This document shows positions 31,623-42,612 of a stretch of 64,000 nucleotides of DNA, in pieces (within the stretch, counting starts at the first letter, position 1; each line of letters begins with the position of its first letter). The DNA comes from Rhynchopus euleeides (lineage: Eukaryota > Euglenozoa > Diplonemea > Diplonemida > Diplonemidae): assembly GCA_963210315.1 (NCBI GenBank), contig OY723248.1, positions 326,727-390,726 on the forward strand. Direction: 5' to 3'. The translations under genes and the position numbers were made by a program. The notes under the pieces are model-generated. The model was not told where the DNA came from, searched no databases, and saw only the letters and a list, made by a program, of their open reading frames with translations.

Positions 31623-33653
31623 TCACCATTTGGAACCCGCCTTCCGTTTTCGCACTGCTGATTCGAAGAGGGGGTGGCCTTTGAGGTCTTTTGTGTTGTA
31701 GTTGAGGTTGGGGGCTACGAGGCCGCGGGCCAGCTGGGCCAGCTCCTGGGCGGATCCCGAATTCGACCCACTCAGGGCCGCCGCTGCGAGCAGCTCCACT
31801 CTGGGCACCTTCAGCCCTGACGCATACCCCAGCAGCCCACGCACATCGGAATGCGGAATCGACGCGATATAGTCCCCCTGCATCATCCCCCGCAGCAGCC
31901 TCTGCTTGATCCGTGCCGGATCCCCATCCTCCCGCGTCTCGGCTGCCACGAGCCGCACCGCCCCCAGGGCAAACCCCGGGGATATACTAGTCGCATTCCG
32001 CACCACATACTCGATGAGCCCACGCAGCTGCCTCTCGAGCAGCCCACCCACCATCACACGCGACCCCCTCCAGAGCACCAGCAGGAGGTCCATGCTGGGG
32101 ATGGGGGCCGCCGCCTCGTCGACCCGCTGCACCCCCACGCGCCTCGGGGCTGGCCTCACCACGCCCTCCACGACGCACTCCAGCACACGCCTGTGCAGCA
32201 GGAACCCGCCCCTCCGCAGATCCCCGAGGGCAGCCCCAATCCGCGCCACCACCCTCAGCGACGGGGCGCCGCCGCCGCCACCGCCACTCTGCGGCTCACC
32301 CCACCCCCCACCCGACCCGCTCCCCAGCACGTGCAGCAGGAGATAGGCCTCTGCATGGATGAAGAAGGAGTCCGCAAGGCCGGCGAACCGCATGCCCAGC
32401 GCTGACAGGGAGGGGGCGGTGGTGGCCCCCCCTCGGTACGCCAGGGAGCGGAGGGATCCGCAGATGCGGGCGATCGATGCTGGTGTGGTGGGCTCCCTGC
32501 CCGGAGATGCCGTCTCCGCAGCCAGCTTGCGGCTCGCCTCCTGCAGGGTGTCGCAGGCGACGTTGCGGAGGCGGGGCAAATCGGGGTGTGCAGCGCCGCT
32601 ACCCTCCCCTGCCAGCCACGCATCCACCACCCCGGACAGCGCCAGGGCGGCTTCGCTGAGGGTGAACTCCGAAGCGCGGAACCTGCAGGATCCGCTGCAG
32701 AGGCGCGCGGCGAGGCTCACCAGCCTTTCACTCAACGCAGCATCGTCGGGGGATGCGCAGCGCGCACCCTCCCCGACAGCCTGCAGGATGTCTGCCCGCG
32801 CCCTGCCGTCGAGCCCGGGCAGGCGGGGGGCAGGGGTGGTGGGGAGCACGCCCTCCAGCGCGATGGCGACGGCGTGGGTCAGGGGGACCTGGGCTCGGGA
32901 GTGGGCGGCGCAGAGGGTTGCCAGGTCGGGGAGTGTGGCGGAGGGCAGCGCTGCGGTGTGGCTGCGGATCACGCGCATCAGCGCGGTGTGGCAGCGGAGG
33001 CGCATGACGTAGCGGGAGGCGTCGCGGGGAGGGGGGGTGTGCCCGCCCTGCGGGCGTTCGGCGAGATCCAGCAGCCGGCCCGCAGCCTCTGAGCGGAGCT
33101 CGGAGTTGCGGCTCCAAATGGACAGCAGGCGCTTGATCACCAGGATGGTGTCTTGGGCCCCGGTGGCGGACATGTCGGCGGCCCCCCCGATGCTGGTGAG
33201 GAGAGCGGCAGACCAGCGGCGCGACTTCGCTGCCCTCAGCAGGTCTGCCAACTCGCTGCCATGTATGCACCCCAGTAGAGGCACCAAATCCCCAACAGGC
33301 CCTGAGTTATCCAAAACAGCCAACGATGCGACGGCAGACAGCACCACCGCGCGGGGGACAGGCGGGTGGGGTTGTGGCGGTGGGGTGGCGGTGGCGGTGG
33401 TGGTGTCGGGCAGGGGTGTCGGTGTTGCGGGTGAGGGTGGGGGAGGTGGTGCGGTGCCGAGGCGCCCCGCCTCCGACGCGATCCGAGCGGCGAGGGTTGA
33501 TGAGAGTTTGCGAGGTGTGGTGTGGGGGGTGTTGGCGGGTGATATCGGCCTGGGGGTGGTGGCAGGGGGGGCGCCGTGGCACAGCCCGGCGAGCAGTTTG
33601 GAGGCTTCGGTGGCGGAGATGCGGAGCAGCGCAGCTGGCGGTGAAGGAGGCAT
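31623..33653 (-). CDS. Helical, Ala/Leu/Arg-rich protein, 676 aa, family not recognised
   Basis: Single exon with strong coding bias. The N terminus (MPPSPPAALLRISATEASKL) is followed by a Pro/Thr-rich linker (about residues 30-100). The rest reads as repeated amphipathic helices (for example DLLRAAKSRRWSAALLTSIG, VMRLRCHTALMRVIRSHTAA, FFIHAEAYLLLHVLG), suggesting an alpha-solenoid. A Gly-rich loop sits near residues 445-465. No signal peptide or membrane segment; the basic, Arg-rich composition and the end (HPLFESAVRKRKAGSKW) would suit an organellar RNA-binding helical-repeat protein, but I see no RAP or PPR signature, so that is only a possibility. The ATG at 33653 is preferred over 33674 because a pyrimidine tract plus AG lies just upstream of both. 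Confidence 0.75.
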   Translation of the reverse strand: MPPSPPAALLRISATEASKLLAGLCHGAPPATTPRPISPANTPHTTPRKLSSTLAARIASEAGRLGTAPPPPPSPATPTPLPDTTTATATPPPQPHPPVPRAVVLSAVASLAVLDNSGPVGDLVPLLGCIHGSELADLLRAAKSRRWSAALLTSIGGAADMSATGAQDTILVIKRLLSIWSRNSELRSEAAGRLLDLAERPQGGHTPPPRDASRYVMRLRCHTALMRVIRSHTAALPSATLPDLATLCAAHSRAQVPLTHAVAIALEGVLPTTPAPRLPGLDGRARADILQAVGEGARCASPDDAALSERLVSLAARLCSGSCRFRASEFTLSEAALALSGVVDAWLAGEGSGAAHPDLPRLRNVACDTLQEASRKLAAETASPGREPTTPASIARICGSLRSLAYRGGATTAPSLSALGMRFAGLADSFFIHAEAYLLLHVLGSGSGGGWGEPQSGGGGGGAPSLRVVARIGAALGDLRRGGFLLHRRVLECVVEGVVRPAPRRVGVQRVDEAAAPIPSMDLLLVLWRGSRVMVGGLLERQLRGLIEYVVRNATSISPGFALGAVRLVAAETREDGDPARIKQRLLRGMMQGDYIASIPHSDVRGLLGYASGLKVPRVELLAAAALSGSNSGSAQELAQLARGLVAPNLNYNTKDLKGHPLFESAVRKRKAGSKW

Positions 33654-33673
33654 GGCGCACACCTCCCGGCACA

Positions 33674-33706
33674 CTGCTGGTGTGGGGTGGGGTGGGGTGG
33701 TGCAAG
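33674..33706 (-). promoter_or_regulatory. Candidate trans-splice acceptor for the 676-aa gene
   Basis: Minus strand: CCACCCCACCCCACCCCACACCAGCAG, 21-24 nt before the ATG at 33653. Confidence 0.4.
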
Positions 33707-36700
33707 TCCTGTTTCAGCTCCAGTAGGGAATGAAAGCAGGGCGGTGCGGCAGGAGCTGCCGTGGGTGGTCTTGTGTGTGTGACCTCGGATTTCCTGTGTG
33801 TTGGGGTGGGGGGGGAGAAACCCGGTTTGGGTTTTGGTGGTTGAGGAAACACAATTCCCGGAACAGCATGTTGGCCAAAACTGTGCGAATCAAGACGTGA
33901 AGTCAACCATGGTGCTGCACGGATTGCTGCAAGTCACCCTCACAGCCTGGCACCGTGCTTGCACAGGCAGTGCCTCCTCTGTGCGTGCACTCTGGGCACC
34001 CTCCGCTGCACACAGAACGGGGCAAGGCAAGCGGCACGGTGTCAGTGGGGCAAGTGCGGGAGGGCACAGCTCGTGCCGGCACCACGGTGTGCTCCGCAAC
34101 AGGGGCACGTGCGGCACACGGCTGTGCCCGAAAGGCAAGGACAAGGCAAGATGGTGAGACAAGACAAGGGAAGATAGGACGGGGCACACCAAAGGCAGGG
34201 CAGGCAGGCACCGCGCAGCACACTGCCGGATGGTGCTGCGGCACGACATGCACATGCACTTGCACACAGCCCATCCAGTGGCACCTGCGCTGTGCACTGC
34301 GACACTGCCACGCTGCACGCCGCCCCCTCCTCACCTCCCTTCCCCGAAACTAAACGCACGACGGAAGTGGATTGCTGGGCAGTGCTGCGCACCGCACATT
34401 GCAGCGCACTGGGTGCTGGTGTGCCACACCCGCCACACCCATCCGCGTGGCACAGGCGTGCAGCGTTGCCGTCGCAAGCATGCACGACCCACCACGCGGC
34501 TTCTGCCACCCTCACGCGGCCCGCTTCTTCGAGAGCAGCACCGCAAACAGACCAGTCCCGACGAAAGGCATCGTGCTATGTGTATGTGTGCTGCGGAAAG
34601 GCAATATCTGTGCGAAGGCGGGTGTGCTGTGATGCGGTGTCCACTCCCACGCTCGGTGCCCACAAACCCTCAGCACATGATTCCGCGCCGCAACAACTTA
34701 TCTGCACCCCCCACCCGACGGGCAAACCGACAACAACTAATACATGCAACTGGTATTCACAGCGTTGCGTTGGATTAGCAGACCCGCATCGTACAGAAAG
34801 TCCACGAAAGACTAACGACGAGAACTGACACGCTGTTATACACCGTGTTGCACACCGCCCACCATGCCGTGGGACACCGTACACGAGCTGTGCAGAGAGA
34901 GCTAAACGGAACACTGGGCAAAAGAGCGTCCAGGGGCGGGGTGGGGTGGGTGGGGCGGGGGGCGGTACAACCTGATCCCAATGCATACACATCCAATCCG
35001 CTGCCCCACCCCCACCCACCCACAAGCGCTGGTGCATGCAGAACCTCTGCTCTGGACGGACAGGGGAGGGGTAGGAAAGTAGGAACTTAAGGTGTCAGCC
35101 ACTTGGCTTTTCCCAGGAGGAGCAGGAGACGGGGTGGGGTGGGGGGGGGGGGGGGGGGGGTGTGATCGTCGAGAGTGAAGGCAAATCAGCCCTCACAACA
35201 CCCTCGAGCAACGTGGTGGGCGGCACGCTGTCAAGTGTTTGATAGAGAGAGGGGGCGGCCTTTCCCTTTTCGTCCGGGTTTGTGCTGTGATGGGCCCCGT
35301 GTGACGTTATGCCACGTGGGCAAAGAAATGGGCTCTTGTCAGGCAGGAAATGGAAGAGTCCCTCAGATGTTCCCGCTGGCACACAACCTTGGCTCCAGGC
35401 ACCTCGTCTATGGGAGGGTTGTGTGCGAGCAGTGCCTCAGCAAGGAACATGCCGTGGGGGTAAAGAAGGGGGTGATCCTGTCGGTTGCACAAGCAAAGCA
35501 AAAGAAACCGGCAATCCTTTATTATGATGGTACAAAAAAATCTGGCTTGTCGCTTCTCCACACAACTCCTGAAATGATGCTCGCACTTGTGCCTGATGAA
35601 AGGGGGAGTTGGTGAATAGAGACAGGTTGGTTGCTTGTGGCTGTGGTGATGTGGCTTTCTGTTCACTCTCACACGAGTATGCGAATCCATAGAAAGACGC
35701 CTGTGCAACAGCTGACCCACTTGATCTTGCCCCCTTGGTGCTTGGTACAGTTTTGTGGTAAAAACGGTGTTTTTCCCGGAAACGGCGGACTTTGGGCAAA
35801 ATCAGGTGGGGGGCGTAACTGTCAGAAGCAGATCCAAACTACTCTTCGCTGAGCGCACATTATGTGCCCCAAGGGTTGCATTGCGCTGAAGCCCTGTGAA
35901 GTGAAAATGTTGACCGAAGCGTTCCTACGATTTCCTAAGACGCTCCTTCAGTCATACGATTTCGTTCTTTATTTCGCGGCTCTCACAACGCTTCGTCTAT
36001 CGGAACGAATAAAAAACTAGGACACCCCCAGATGTACTGCAGGGCGGTAGTGGGGAAATCCAGAAATACAGGAACGGACAATATGTGAGCTACTGCATTC
36101 AGGGGACGGGGATGGATGGTACGTTTTGATTGAGAACACAGGCCATGAAGGCGTTGGCAAGTCGCACCGAAGGCTCGGCCGTTTCTTTGCGGCATCCTTG
36201 ACTTTGCTTCGCCGCTCGCAACTTGTCCCAAACAAGTGATACACACGTCGTTTGCACTTTTTCGGCTGTTGGATTTGTCCACACTCACAGTTTTGATCTC
36301 GTGAGTGCGGGTTAGGAGCATGGCGCACACAAACTGCGCGCGACACTTTCTGCCCACATTGAAGTGGGCTGAACAGATATCGCAGGGCCAAAAGACACCC
36401 AAAACTGGGCTGATTACTTTTGAAAGGCATTGTGTCGGATCACAACAGCACGACCCACGCCAGGTTTGACGCTCATCATGCAACGACACAAAATTGATTT
36501 GCTTGGGAGGATATCACGTGTTACCTTGCAATAGGGCGGTGTTGCTGTGGTTGATTTTGTTTCATCCACATCCACAACAGGCTCCTGGAGACTTCTTCTT
36601 AAACTCGGCGACACGCCACAGATGCCCTCATCTGAGGAAGCTCATGAGGACAGGAGGCGTGCACACACATCGGAGACGCGGGCACGTAATAAACCCGGGG

Positions 36701-37375
36701 TGCAAAACAGGCAGAACTACGAAACTCACGATGGTTAAGCAAGAAATCGTACTCCTTCCGCTTCAGTGTAGACACCCTGTCCGGCAACTGTGTGAGAACA
36801 GCTCCAGACTACTTATTGTTGAGCCCACACTTGTGTCTCAAGGCTGTGTTGGGGCCTTGTGAAGTGGTGTGAAGGTGCTAATCCTAAAGCTTCAGTCATA
36901 CTATTTCCTTCGTCGCTCGTAACTACTACAGAAGAAAAGAAGCGTGCCAGTCGCCACCAACCCCACACAGCCTCCGCCACCACAACTCACACAGCACCTC
37001 TCCTACAACCCTCTATGAGGCTGTAGAAGAGCGCTGCAGGCACCCGCCATCTGGGCACCTCAAGGCATTAGTTCTGTCAAATAAAAACAGCACGATCGGC
37101 CCTCTCTGACTGCCGAGAGCGTGGGGTAGGGAGTGTTATTACGCACCTACAGCACTTTTCAGCATCAGAGCTGCAGAAGGGCGGGACCGGCTGGGTCTGG
37201 GGGAGTCTGAGGGGGGTGGGGAGGGGGTCAGATAAAACAAATGACGAACCGAACTGCGCGATGTCAGCATGGGGGCATCGCTCTGGGGATGCAGAAAAGT
37301 GAGCCTGATAAGGTGTGGCGGGCTGCCGACAGCCCTGCCACAGAGGGGCGAGGGCACCCCGTGCCGCATGACATA
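33707..37375. other. Gene-poor intergenic stretch
   Basis: No supportable gene. A G20 tract is at 35141-35160. Related diverged segments occur at about 35822-35880, 36800-36855 and 43165-43225 (core GCTGAGCGCACRTTAT, GTGTCTCRAGGCTG). Short Cys-containing frames at 35175-35615 (+) and 36099-36489 (-) could be transposase debris but are too weak to call. Confidence 0.4.
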
Positions 37376-37483
37376 GGGGGTCTTCGCTGGTCGACAAACT
37401 TCGACAAACTTCGTCATTTTTCAGCCAATTCAACAGGAAATGCACCAAAATGCACTGCCGACCACCCCGTAGCGAAGACCCCC
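37376..37483. mobile_element. MITE of the 109-bp family, variant subfamily (108 bp)
   Basis: GGGGGTCTTCGCTGG ... CGTAGCGAAGACCCCC, flanked by ATA (37373-37375 and 37484-37486). The interior resembles 18876-18982 (GCACCAARATGCACTG). Confidence 0.85.
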
Positions 37484-37726
37484 ATAGGATTGGCATGGGG
37501 TGCGGTGACACGAACACCCCGAAGCAGAAGCCTGACTGCCCAGAGCCAGAACTGGGGGGGTGGTGGAACTACGCAGAACACCACGGGGTTCGAATCGAGG
37601 GAACCTGCAAACTACACAGAGCGACCACCGGATGTACCCTCTCTGACGATCACTTTACATTGCATCAGTGAGAAAGCTGGCGCCTGGATGATAGACCGGT
37701 GACGAGACACCGCATCTCCTCAGGAA

Positions 37727-37770
37727 GGGGGCCCTCGCTACCAGATGTGACTGAGTGAGAAAAAGTGAGA
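37727..37770. mobile_element. Half copy of the 109-bp MITE
   Basis: GGGGGCCCTCGCTACCAGAT then GTGACTGAGTGAGAAAAAGT, homologous to the left part of copy 1, then unrelated sequence. The right terminus is missing. Confidence 0.75.
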
Positions 37771-38023
37771 GCGTGGCACACACACCGGGTGGTGGTGTGT
37801 ATTGGGAGACCTCACCCCAGCTGTGCATGCCGGAGGCCTCCTTCATCTATCACTTTGAAGGCACCGAAGTGGCCCCGCATGCACTCCTCACATAATAGTC
37901 AGGCCGTTCTCGATGGATGATATACACGGCGAGATTTTCCTTTTTTTTTTGTGTAGTAAAGACAGGGTATAAGATAGACTTTTTTTCTGGCGCCGTTTTC
38001 CGGTTTTTCTGGTTTTGAAATTT

Positions 38024-38052
38024 TTCGCGCGCGCCTTCGGCGCGCGCGACCC
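38024..38052. repeat. GC hairpin with TTCG loop
   Basis: CGCGCGCGCC TTCG GCGCGCGCG, a near-perfect 9-10-bp stem. A similar CG-rich palindrome (GCGCGCGCGAAGCGCGCGCG) is at 6264-6283. Confidence 0.7.
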
Positions 38053-38267
38053 GCGCAAACCCTCTCAGAATCACACCCAACACGGCTGGACCAGGCTCTG
38101 CCGAACAGCAGTGGCGTGTTGCTCCACGCAGCTCCCCGAAGGGACGGAACTGAGCTTTCAATGCGTCCACGTACTGACGGAGCGCGGCTTCGCATCACCT
38201 CCCGCATCAGGACAAACCCCCCTGAGGGTGCTGCTCTGCTGGTACGCCTCACGAAGGGCAACTACCT

Positions 38268-38663
38268 TCATGGTCGAGCTTGTTGCATGACCACCCCCTT
38301 GAGGCAGTCAGTCAGACGATGCGCACAACGTGCGCTCATGCGAACACCAGCGGGTGTCTCCAACACTGCACAAATCGCGGTCCCGCCAGAACCCGAATCC
38401 GTCGATCCTCTCCAAAGCGGACATGCACTCCCGAAAACATCGGAGTTTGCATGTGCCATCCCCAGCAAGGCAAACGTGCTCGAGACAAGGTCGTAGCTTG
38501 CGTGGATGACAGGGTGGTCCTTGGCAGTGTGCACCGCAACGAGATTGAGTGCATGCGCTCGGCAAGCCGCCCAGAAGGAGTACGGTGCGGTCGGAATGAT
38601 CAAGCTACCGGAGTATCTCGAAACTTCAAACAGAGAAGACCTGCATGACGAGGACATCACCAC
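38268..38663 (-). pseudogene. Possible hAT-type transposase relic
   Basis: A 131-codon open frame reading APYSFWAACRAHALNLVAVH, then a helix with LVSSTFALLG. This resembles the 'C.aHrLNLvlvda' segment of the hAT-superfamily transposase core. The catalytic residues and the rest of the ~600-aa protein are absent, so it would be a fragment. The similarity is judged by eye over about 50 residues and remains tentative. Confidence 0.4.
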
Positions 38664-38727
38664 CCACCGGGTCCCGCTGGGCTCCGTTTCTCCGCTTCTC
38701 TGCTTTCTTTTGACTGTTTGAGCTCCG

Positions 38728-38752
38728 TGCGGATCACGATGGGGTCACTTTC
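38728..38752 (+). repeat. Short solo piece of the 195-bp satellite
   Basis: CGTGCGGATCACGATGGGGTC matches the start of the satellite units at 3.5-4.6 kb. Confidence 0.6.
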
Positions 38753-39368
38753 CATATTTTTTTGGCTAATGGTCCCACTGGTTGACTGTCACAAAGGTTC
38801 CCCAAAAACCGGCGAAAATCCGATCGGCCTTTTTTTTTTCCCCCAGAAAACCGGAAACCGGGAAACCCTGGTTTTGAAAACCGGAAAACCAGACCTATCT
38901 TATCCCCTGAGTAAAGTGTCAGTTGGCACTTGCACCGGAGCGAGCCCTGATGATACTGCTCTCTTTCACACTCCCACACATTAAAAAAACACGATACCGC
39001 TGGGCAACACAGAAAGGAGAAGGGCCATCGGGAAGCACACCGACACGACCCCGCTTCATGAATGTGCTAAGAAGAAAAAACACTCAGAGGGGTAAAGAGT
39101 AGAATGTAGAAGTGATAAGAGGGATGGGGTCGTGAAATAGAAGTATGGAAACACGGAGTCGTGGGGATGGTGATGGGGAGAGGGGGGAGGGGGGGGAGGA
39201 GCGTACCCCTGCTCTGTGCCCAACTGTGTTCAGCCGGGGTTACCGGAATTGTGAGGCGCCTCACTTTTCTGTGCTTTAGAGCGGGGGCATTCCCCCCCCC
39301 CCCCACCCATTTAACGTTCTTGAGGATTCTGGAAACAAAGCCTCCCGCTTAACCCTTAAAGGCCTAAA

Positions 39369-39713
39369 GTATATACCGTATACGTAAATATTTTGGAACG
39401 TAAATATTATGGAACGTAAATATTATGGAACGTAAATATTTTGGAACGCTGGTGGGTTGGCGTTCCAGATTTTTTTCGTTCCATAATATTTACAGGGCTT
39501 TCTGCGACTCGGGGACTTGGGCCAGGTGATCGGACGGCATACAGAGTCCCTGACGGGACCTACTCGTGCACTTTTCGCGCGATTCCTGAGGCAAGCCACC
39601 CTCACCACCGAGTCCCCAACTGGCCCTGTAAATATTATGGAACGGACCGGGCAAAAATGGGCCCGTTCCATAATATTTACGTTCCATAATATTTACGTAT
39701 ACGGTATATATAC
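39369..39713. repeat. Inverted repeat of GGAACGTAAATATT units
   Basis: Left: AGTATATACCGTATACGTAA then ATATTWTGGAACGTAA repeated four times. Right: GTTCCATAATATTTACGTTC through CGTATACGGTATATATACT. Subterminal to the outer piggyBac element's left end. Confidence 0.85.
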
Positions 39714-39732
39714 TTTCAAAAAATTTAATTTT

Positions 39733-39841
39733 GGGGGCCCTCGCTACCAGTCACGGCTCGTCACAGCTCGTCAGCCAGTGAGGGGAAGTGGGCCGTGGCT
39801 CACTTTTTCTCACTCAGTCACACTTGGTAGCGAAGGCCCCC
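39733..39841. mobile_element. 109-bp MITE, copy 4
   Basis: Identical to 16777-16885 over all 109 bp; flanked by TTT (39730-39732 and 39842-39844). Confidence 0.9.
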
Positions 39842-40295
39842 TTTGGCACAAGTCACAAATCCCAAGAACTCTTTTGATCGTGGAATCTACGGGGACATCT
39901 GCTCGAGAAAAAATGGAACACTATCGACACATGTCACTCAACACGGGGGAATGGGGAGGGGAGAGGTTGTGGTGAAACGCACACACCTCGACCTGTGATG
40001 AGGTGAGATGTGGCTCTGCAATTACGGCACTACGCGTGCCGTAAACTCGAATGACCTGCTTTCTCCGTGTTCCATTTCCTCCTTCATTGCATGAGGCTAC
40101 ACAAAAAAAATCGACCAAAATAGATGAGTTCCGTTGCGCTTACTCACGAAGGCGGATTTTTAGGTGACTCGTTTACAGGGGGTCCAGGGGGTGTCTCCCA
40201 ACCCTGTTTTTGGATACTTTTTTGCCCTATTTTTGGAAGCACTCGGACACGTGTCTCACGCGCAGGATTGCAAGCATGCATTGGTCAGAGCAACG

Positions 40296-40655
40296 ATGGA
40301 CGATCAGAGCAGCGACGGGGGTAGTGCCCTCTGCTGTGATCTCTCCGCGAAGTCAGACTCGGAGGGTGAGGTGTCGGACCCGGAGTGGGAAGTGACGGAT
40401 GAGAGCCTGGGCAACATCAACTTCAGTGGGTACAAAACTGGGCCAACCTTGGAGTCTGTAGGTGCGCTGGGCCCCCTCGCACTGTTCGGCAGATTTGTCA
40501 CAGATGATCTGCTGGACACATAGTGCAGCATACGAACCAGTACGCGACGAGAAGAGGGGTGGATCTCTCCCTGGACACCAGGCTTCTGAAGCGGTTCCTT
40601 GTCATCTCCTTGGCATGGGGCTGTGTGACAAAGGTGGCATGCGTGCATACTAGCA
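40296..40655 (+). pseudogene. piggyBac-like transposase, N-terminal relic with frameshift
   Basis: The first frame has an acidic N terminus (DLSAKSDSEGEVSDPEWEV) then FSGYKTGPTLESVGALGPLALFGRFVTDDLLD. This matches the start of the piggyBac core (a G.GP segment, then 'plelF..fftdell'). One base is missing at about 40518-40521, where the frame ends in TAG. The next frame continues IVQHTNQYATRRGV, the conserved 'iv.eTNrYa' motif. The DDD catalytic region is not recognisable downstream before the inner element at 41014. Its position inside an element with TTAA and CCCTT termini supports the call. Non-functional. Confidence 0.6.
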
Positions 40656-41013
40656 GACACGAGAGACCCTCACCGCGACCCCTGGGTTTGGAGCCGCAAT
40701 GGGGAGAGGCTGATTCCTCTCCGTTCACCGCAACCTCGCGTTTGCAGGGGACGATGTCGCACCCCTCCCACCGCCCCGCAGCCCCCCACCCCTCCCCGAA
40801 CCCCCCCCAAAAAACCCCTCCCCACGACCCTCCCAGCTCTTCTGAGAGTAGAGGCAACCAATTTTTGACAATTTTTGAAACTTTGCTACTCGTAAACAGT
40901 TCTTCGACAGTTCTTTTCATTGTCATGATATTTTTTGAGAACAGCGTAGCCGACAATAATTTGCATTGGTATGAGAAAATTCCCGATTATACCATTTTAT
41001 TTTAGGCCCTTAA

Positions 41014-42601
41014 CCCTTTAAGTCCCAAGGCGCAATATATTGCGCCTACACTTTCGGTTCACATTTTGTTAGCACGCATTTTTGTCTTTTTGGCAAACCC
41101 TGGGCACCATGAAAAGGGTTTGGACAGTTCTTTTCAAGACAACAAAAATCGACGAGATATCTGTCTGTCGGTTGCCCGCCGTCACCCCTGAGAATCTGGG
41201 CCCAGGTCGGGTTTTCGGGTGAAAACAGCATTCTGGGCCCTTGGTTTTCTGTGCACACCCCAACAAGGTCTGGCATACTTTGCCGGGGGTCTTTGTGCCC
41301 GACCCTGGCCATCTGGTAAAGGGGACTCGAGAACCTTTCCAAGGAATCAAGACCCGCCCAGATATACCCCGATGTGGTGCACGTGTCAACTGAAGGCAAG
41401 GGAGTGCCTGATTGTGAATTCCTCGCCTGTCAAATGTACCTGGGACCCCCCGTGTTTAAGTCCCCCCCCTTGGAGACGATTTTCGGCCGGGGGGACTTAA
41501 ACACGGGGGGGGGGGGGGCGGACCTAAACGCAGGGGGGGCTTAAACACGGGGGTGGCACGGTGGAGACCAAGAAGACCTCTTCCGCTTCCGTCGTAGGGG
41601 GGGTGATTCTGGTCCGGATGGACTTTTGGCACCCCCCTTTTCGACTCTGACAGCACCTGGAGGGCACCAGGTGGCCTAGCGGCCACTTGATGACCCTCCA
41701 GACCGGCCCACCCCGTGTTTAGGTCCACCTGTGTTTAAGTTCCCCCCCCTGCCAGACCCCCAGGGGGGGACTTAAGCACGGGGGAAAGGGAGGGGGGGCT
41801 TATACACGGGGGTCCCAGGTCTGGGTGATATCTTATCCTGGCCTTGGGCCGTGCCCAGATTGAGCCAAGCTAAACCAGAAGAGTGTCTGATCTACTTGGG
41901 GAGAACATATTCGAGGCGCTTCTCTCTTCCGTGCGCAGTTGCAGCACCGAGTAGTCTGCAATAATACGAGACGCGGGGTGCTGTCCTCTCTGCGGCGACA
42001 TCTGGTCGAGAACTCAGAGGAGAGGGTAGACGGACACTGGCGACATCCCGGGGTAGTAGAGCGAGCGCTGGGCGACATCTCTGCGAACACTCTCTCTGGC
42101 TCAGCACTGCTGCGAAGCACAACAGTTGCCCTTGCAGCCGTCTGAGACAGACTTCCTGCGAGTGATTGAGGAAATAACCCTTTTCGGGTGTTTTCCCACG
42201 GTTTCAAAGGGAAAATAGGCACTGAACATAGGCAAAAACCGCCTTGCCCATTCAGTGGCTTCATTCTCAGTCTTTTTGGCCGAACTTTTTTTTTCGTCGA
42301 TGCAATTTGACTCGTTCTTTCCAATAACGCCATCTTCGGATGACTTTTTGGGGAGCCCCGGCACCCAAAAATTTTTGCTTTCGAAAATCTGCCATTTTTT
42401 CACCCTCAAATTCACTGTTTGTTGGCCGTGCGAAAAAAGAGACATTTTTTTCGGGGCCAAAAAATGGCCATCGTGGAATCTTTCAGTCAAACGCGTTCAT
42501 TTACGGCCAGGGTCGGGCAGAAAAACGAAAATTGAAGCAACTTGGTGTCCAAGGAGAAAAATCGGCCAAAATGGCCCAAAATAGCCTTGGGACTTAAAGG
42601 G
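41014..42601. mobile_element. Inner piggyBac-type element (1.59 kb), non-autonomous
   Basis: Perfect 17-bp terminal inverted repeats CCCTTTAAGTCCCAAGG (41014-41030, 42585-42601) with TTAA duplicated at both sides (41010-41013, 42602-42605). No transposase ORF. It carries a nested foldback element at 41438-41820. The insertion sits 7 bp from the right end of the outer element, inside that element's own terminal repeat. Confidence 0.88.
41438..41820. repeat. Nested foldback of CGTGTTTAAGTCCCCCC modules
   Basis: Ends are inverted (ACCTGGGACCCCCCGTGT at 41438; ACACGGGGGTCCCAGGT to 41820). Inside are five more GTGTTTAAGTCC/GGACTTAAACAC modules in both orientations. Confidence 0.8.
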
Positions 42602-42612
42602 TTAAGGGTTAA

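Larger units (their letters stand above)
39353..42608. mobile_element. Outer piggyBac-type element (3.26 kb), interrupted by a second one
   Basis: Left end TTAA|CCCTTAAAGGCCTAAAG (TTAA at 39349-39352). If the inner element (41014-42601) and one TTAA are removed, the right end reads, inverted, CCCTTAAGGGCCTAAAA followed by TTAA (42609-42612). The termini match at 15 of 17 positions and both sides have TTAA, the piggyBac signature. It contains a piggyBac-like transposase relic, a foldback repeat (39369-39713) and a 109-bp MITE (39733-39841). Confidence 0.75.

Noticed and set aside
35175..35615. 146-codon plus-strand ORF with HLVYGRVVCEQC and GVILSVAQAKQKKPAILYYD
   Set aside because: Superficially like a piggyBac middle segment but lacks the Asp residues and cannot be aligned convincingly by eye.
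36017..36489. Minus-strand Cys-rich frames
   Set aside because: Two overlapping frames each carry part of a Cys pattern; too weak to call a zinc ribbon or transposase tail.
37585..37600. tRNA T-loop-like GGTTCGAATC
   Set aside because: No matching acceptor, D or anticodon arms at the expected spacing.
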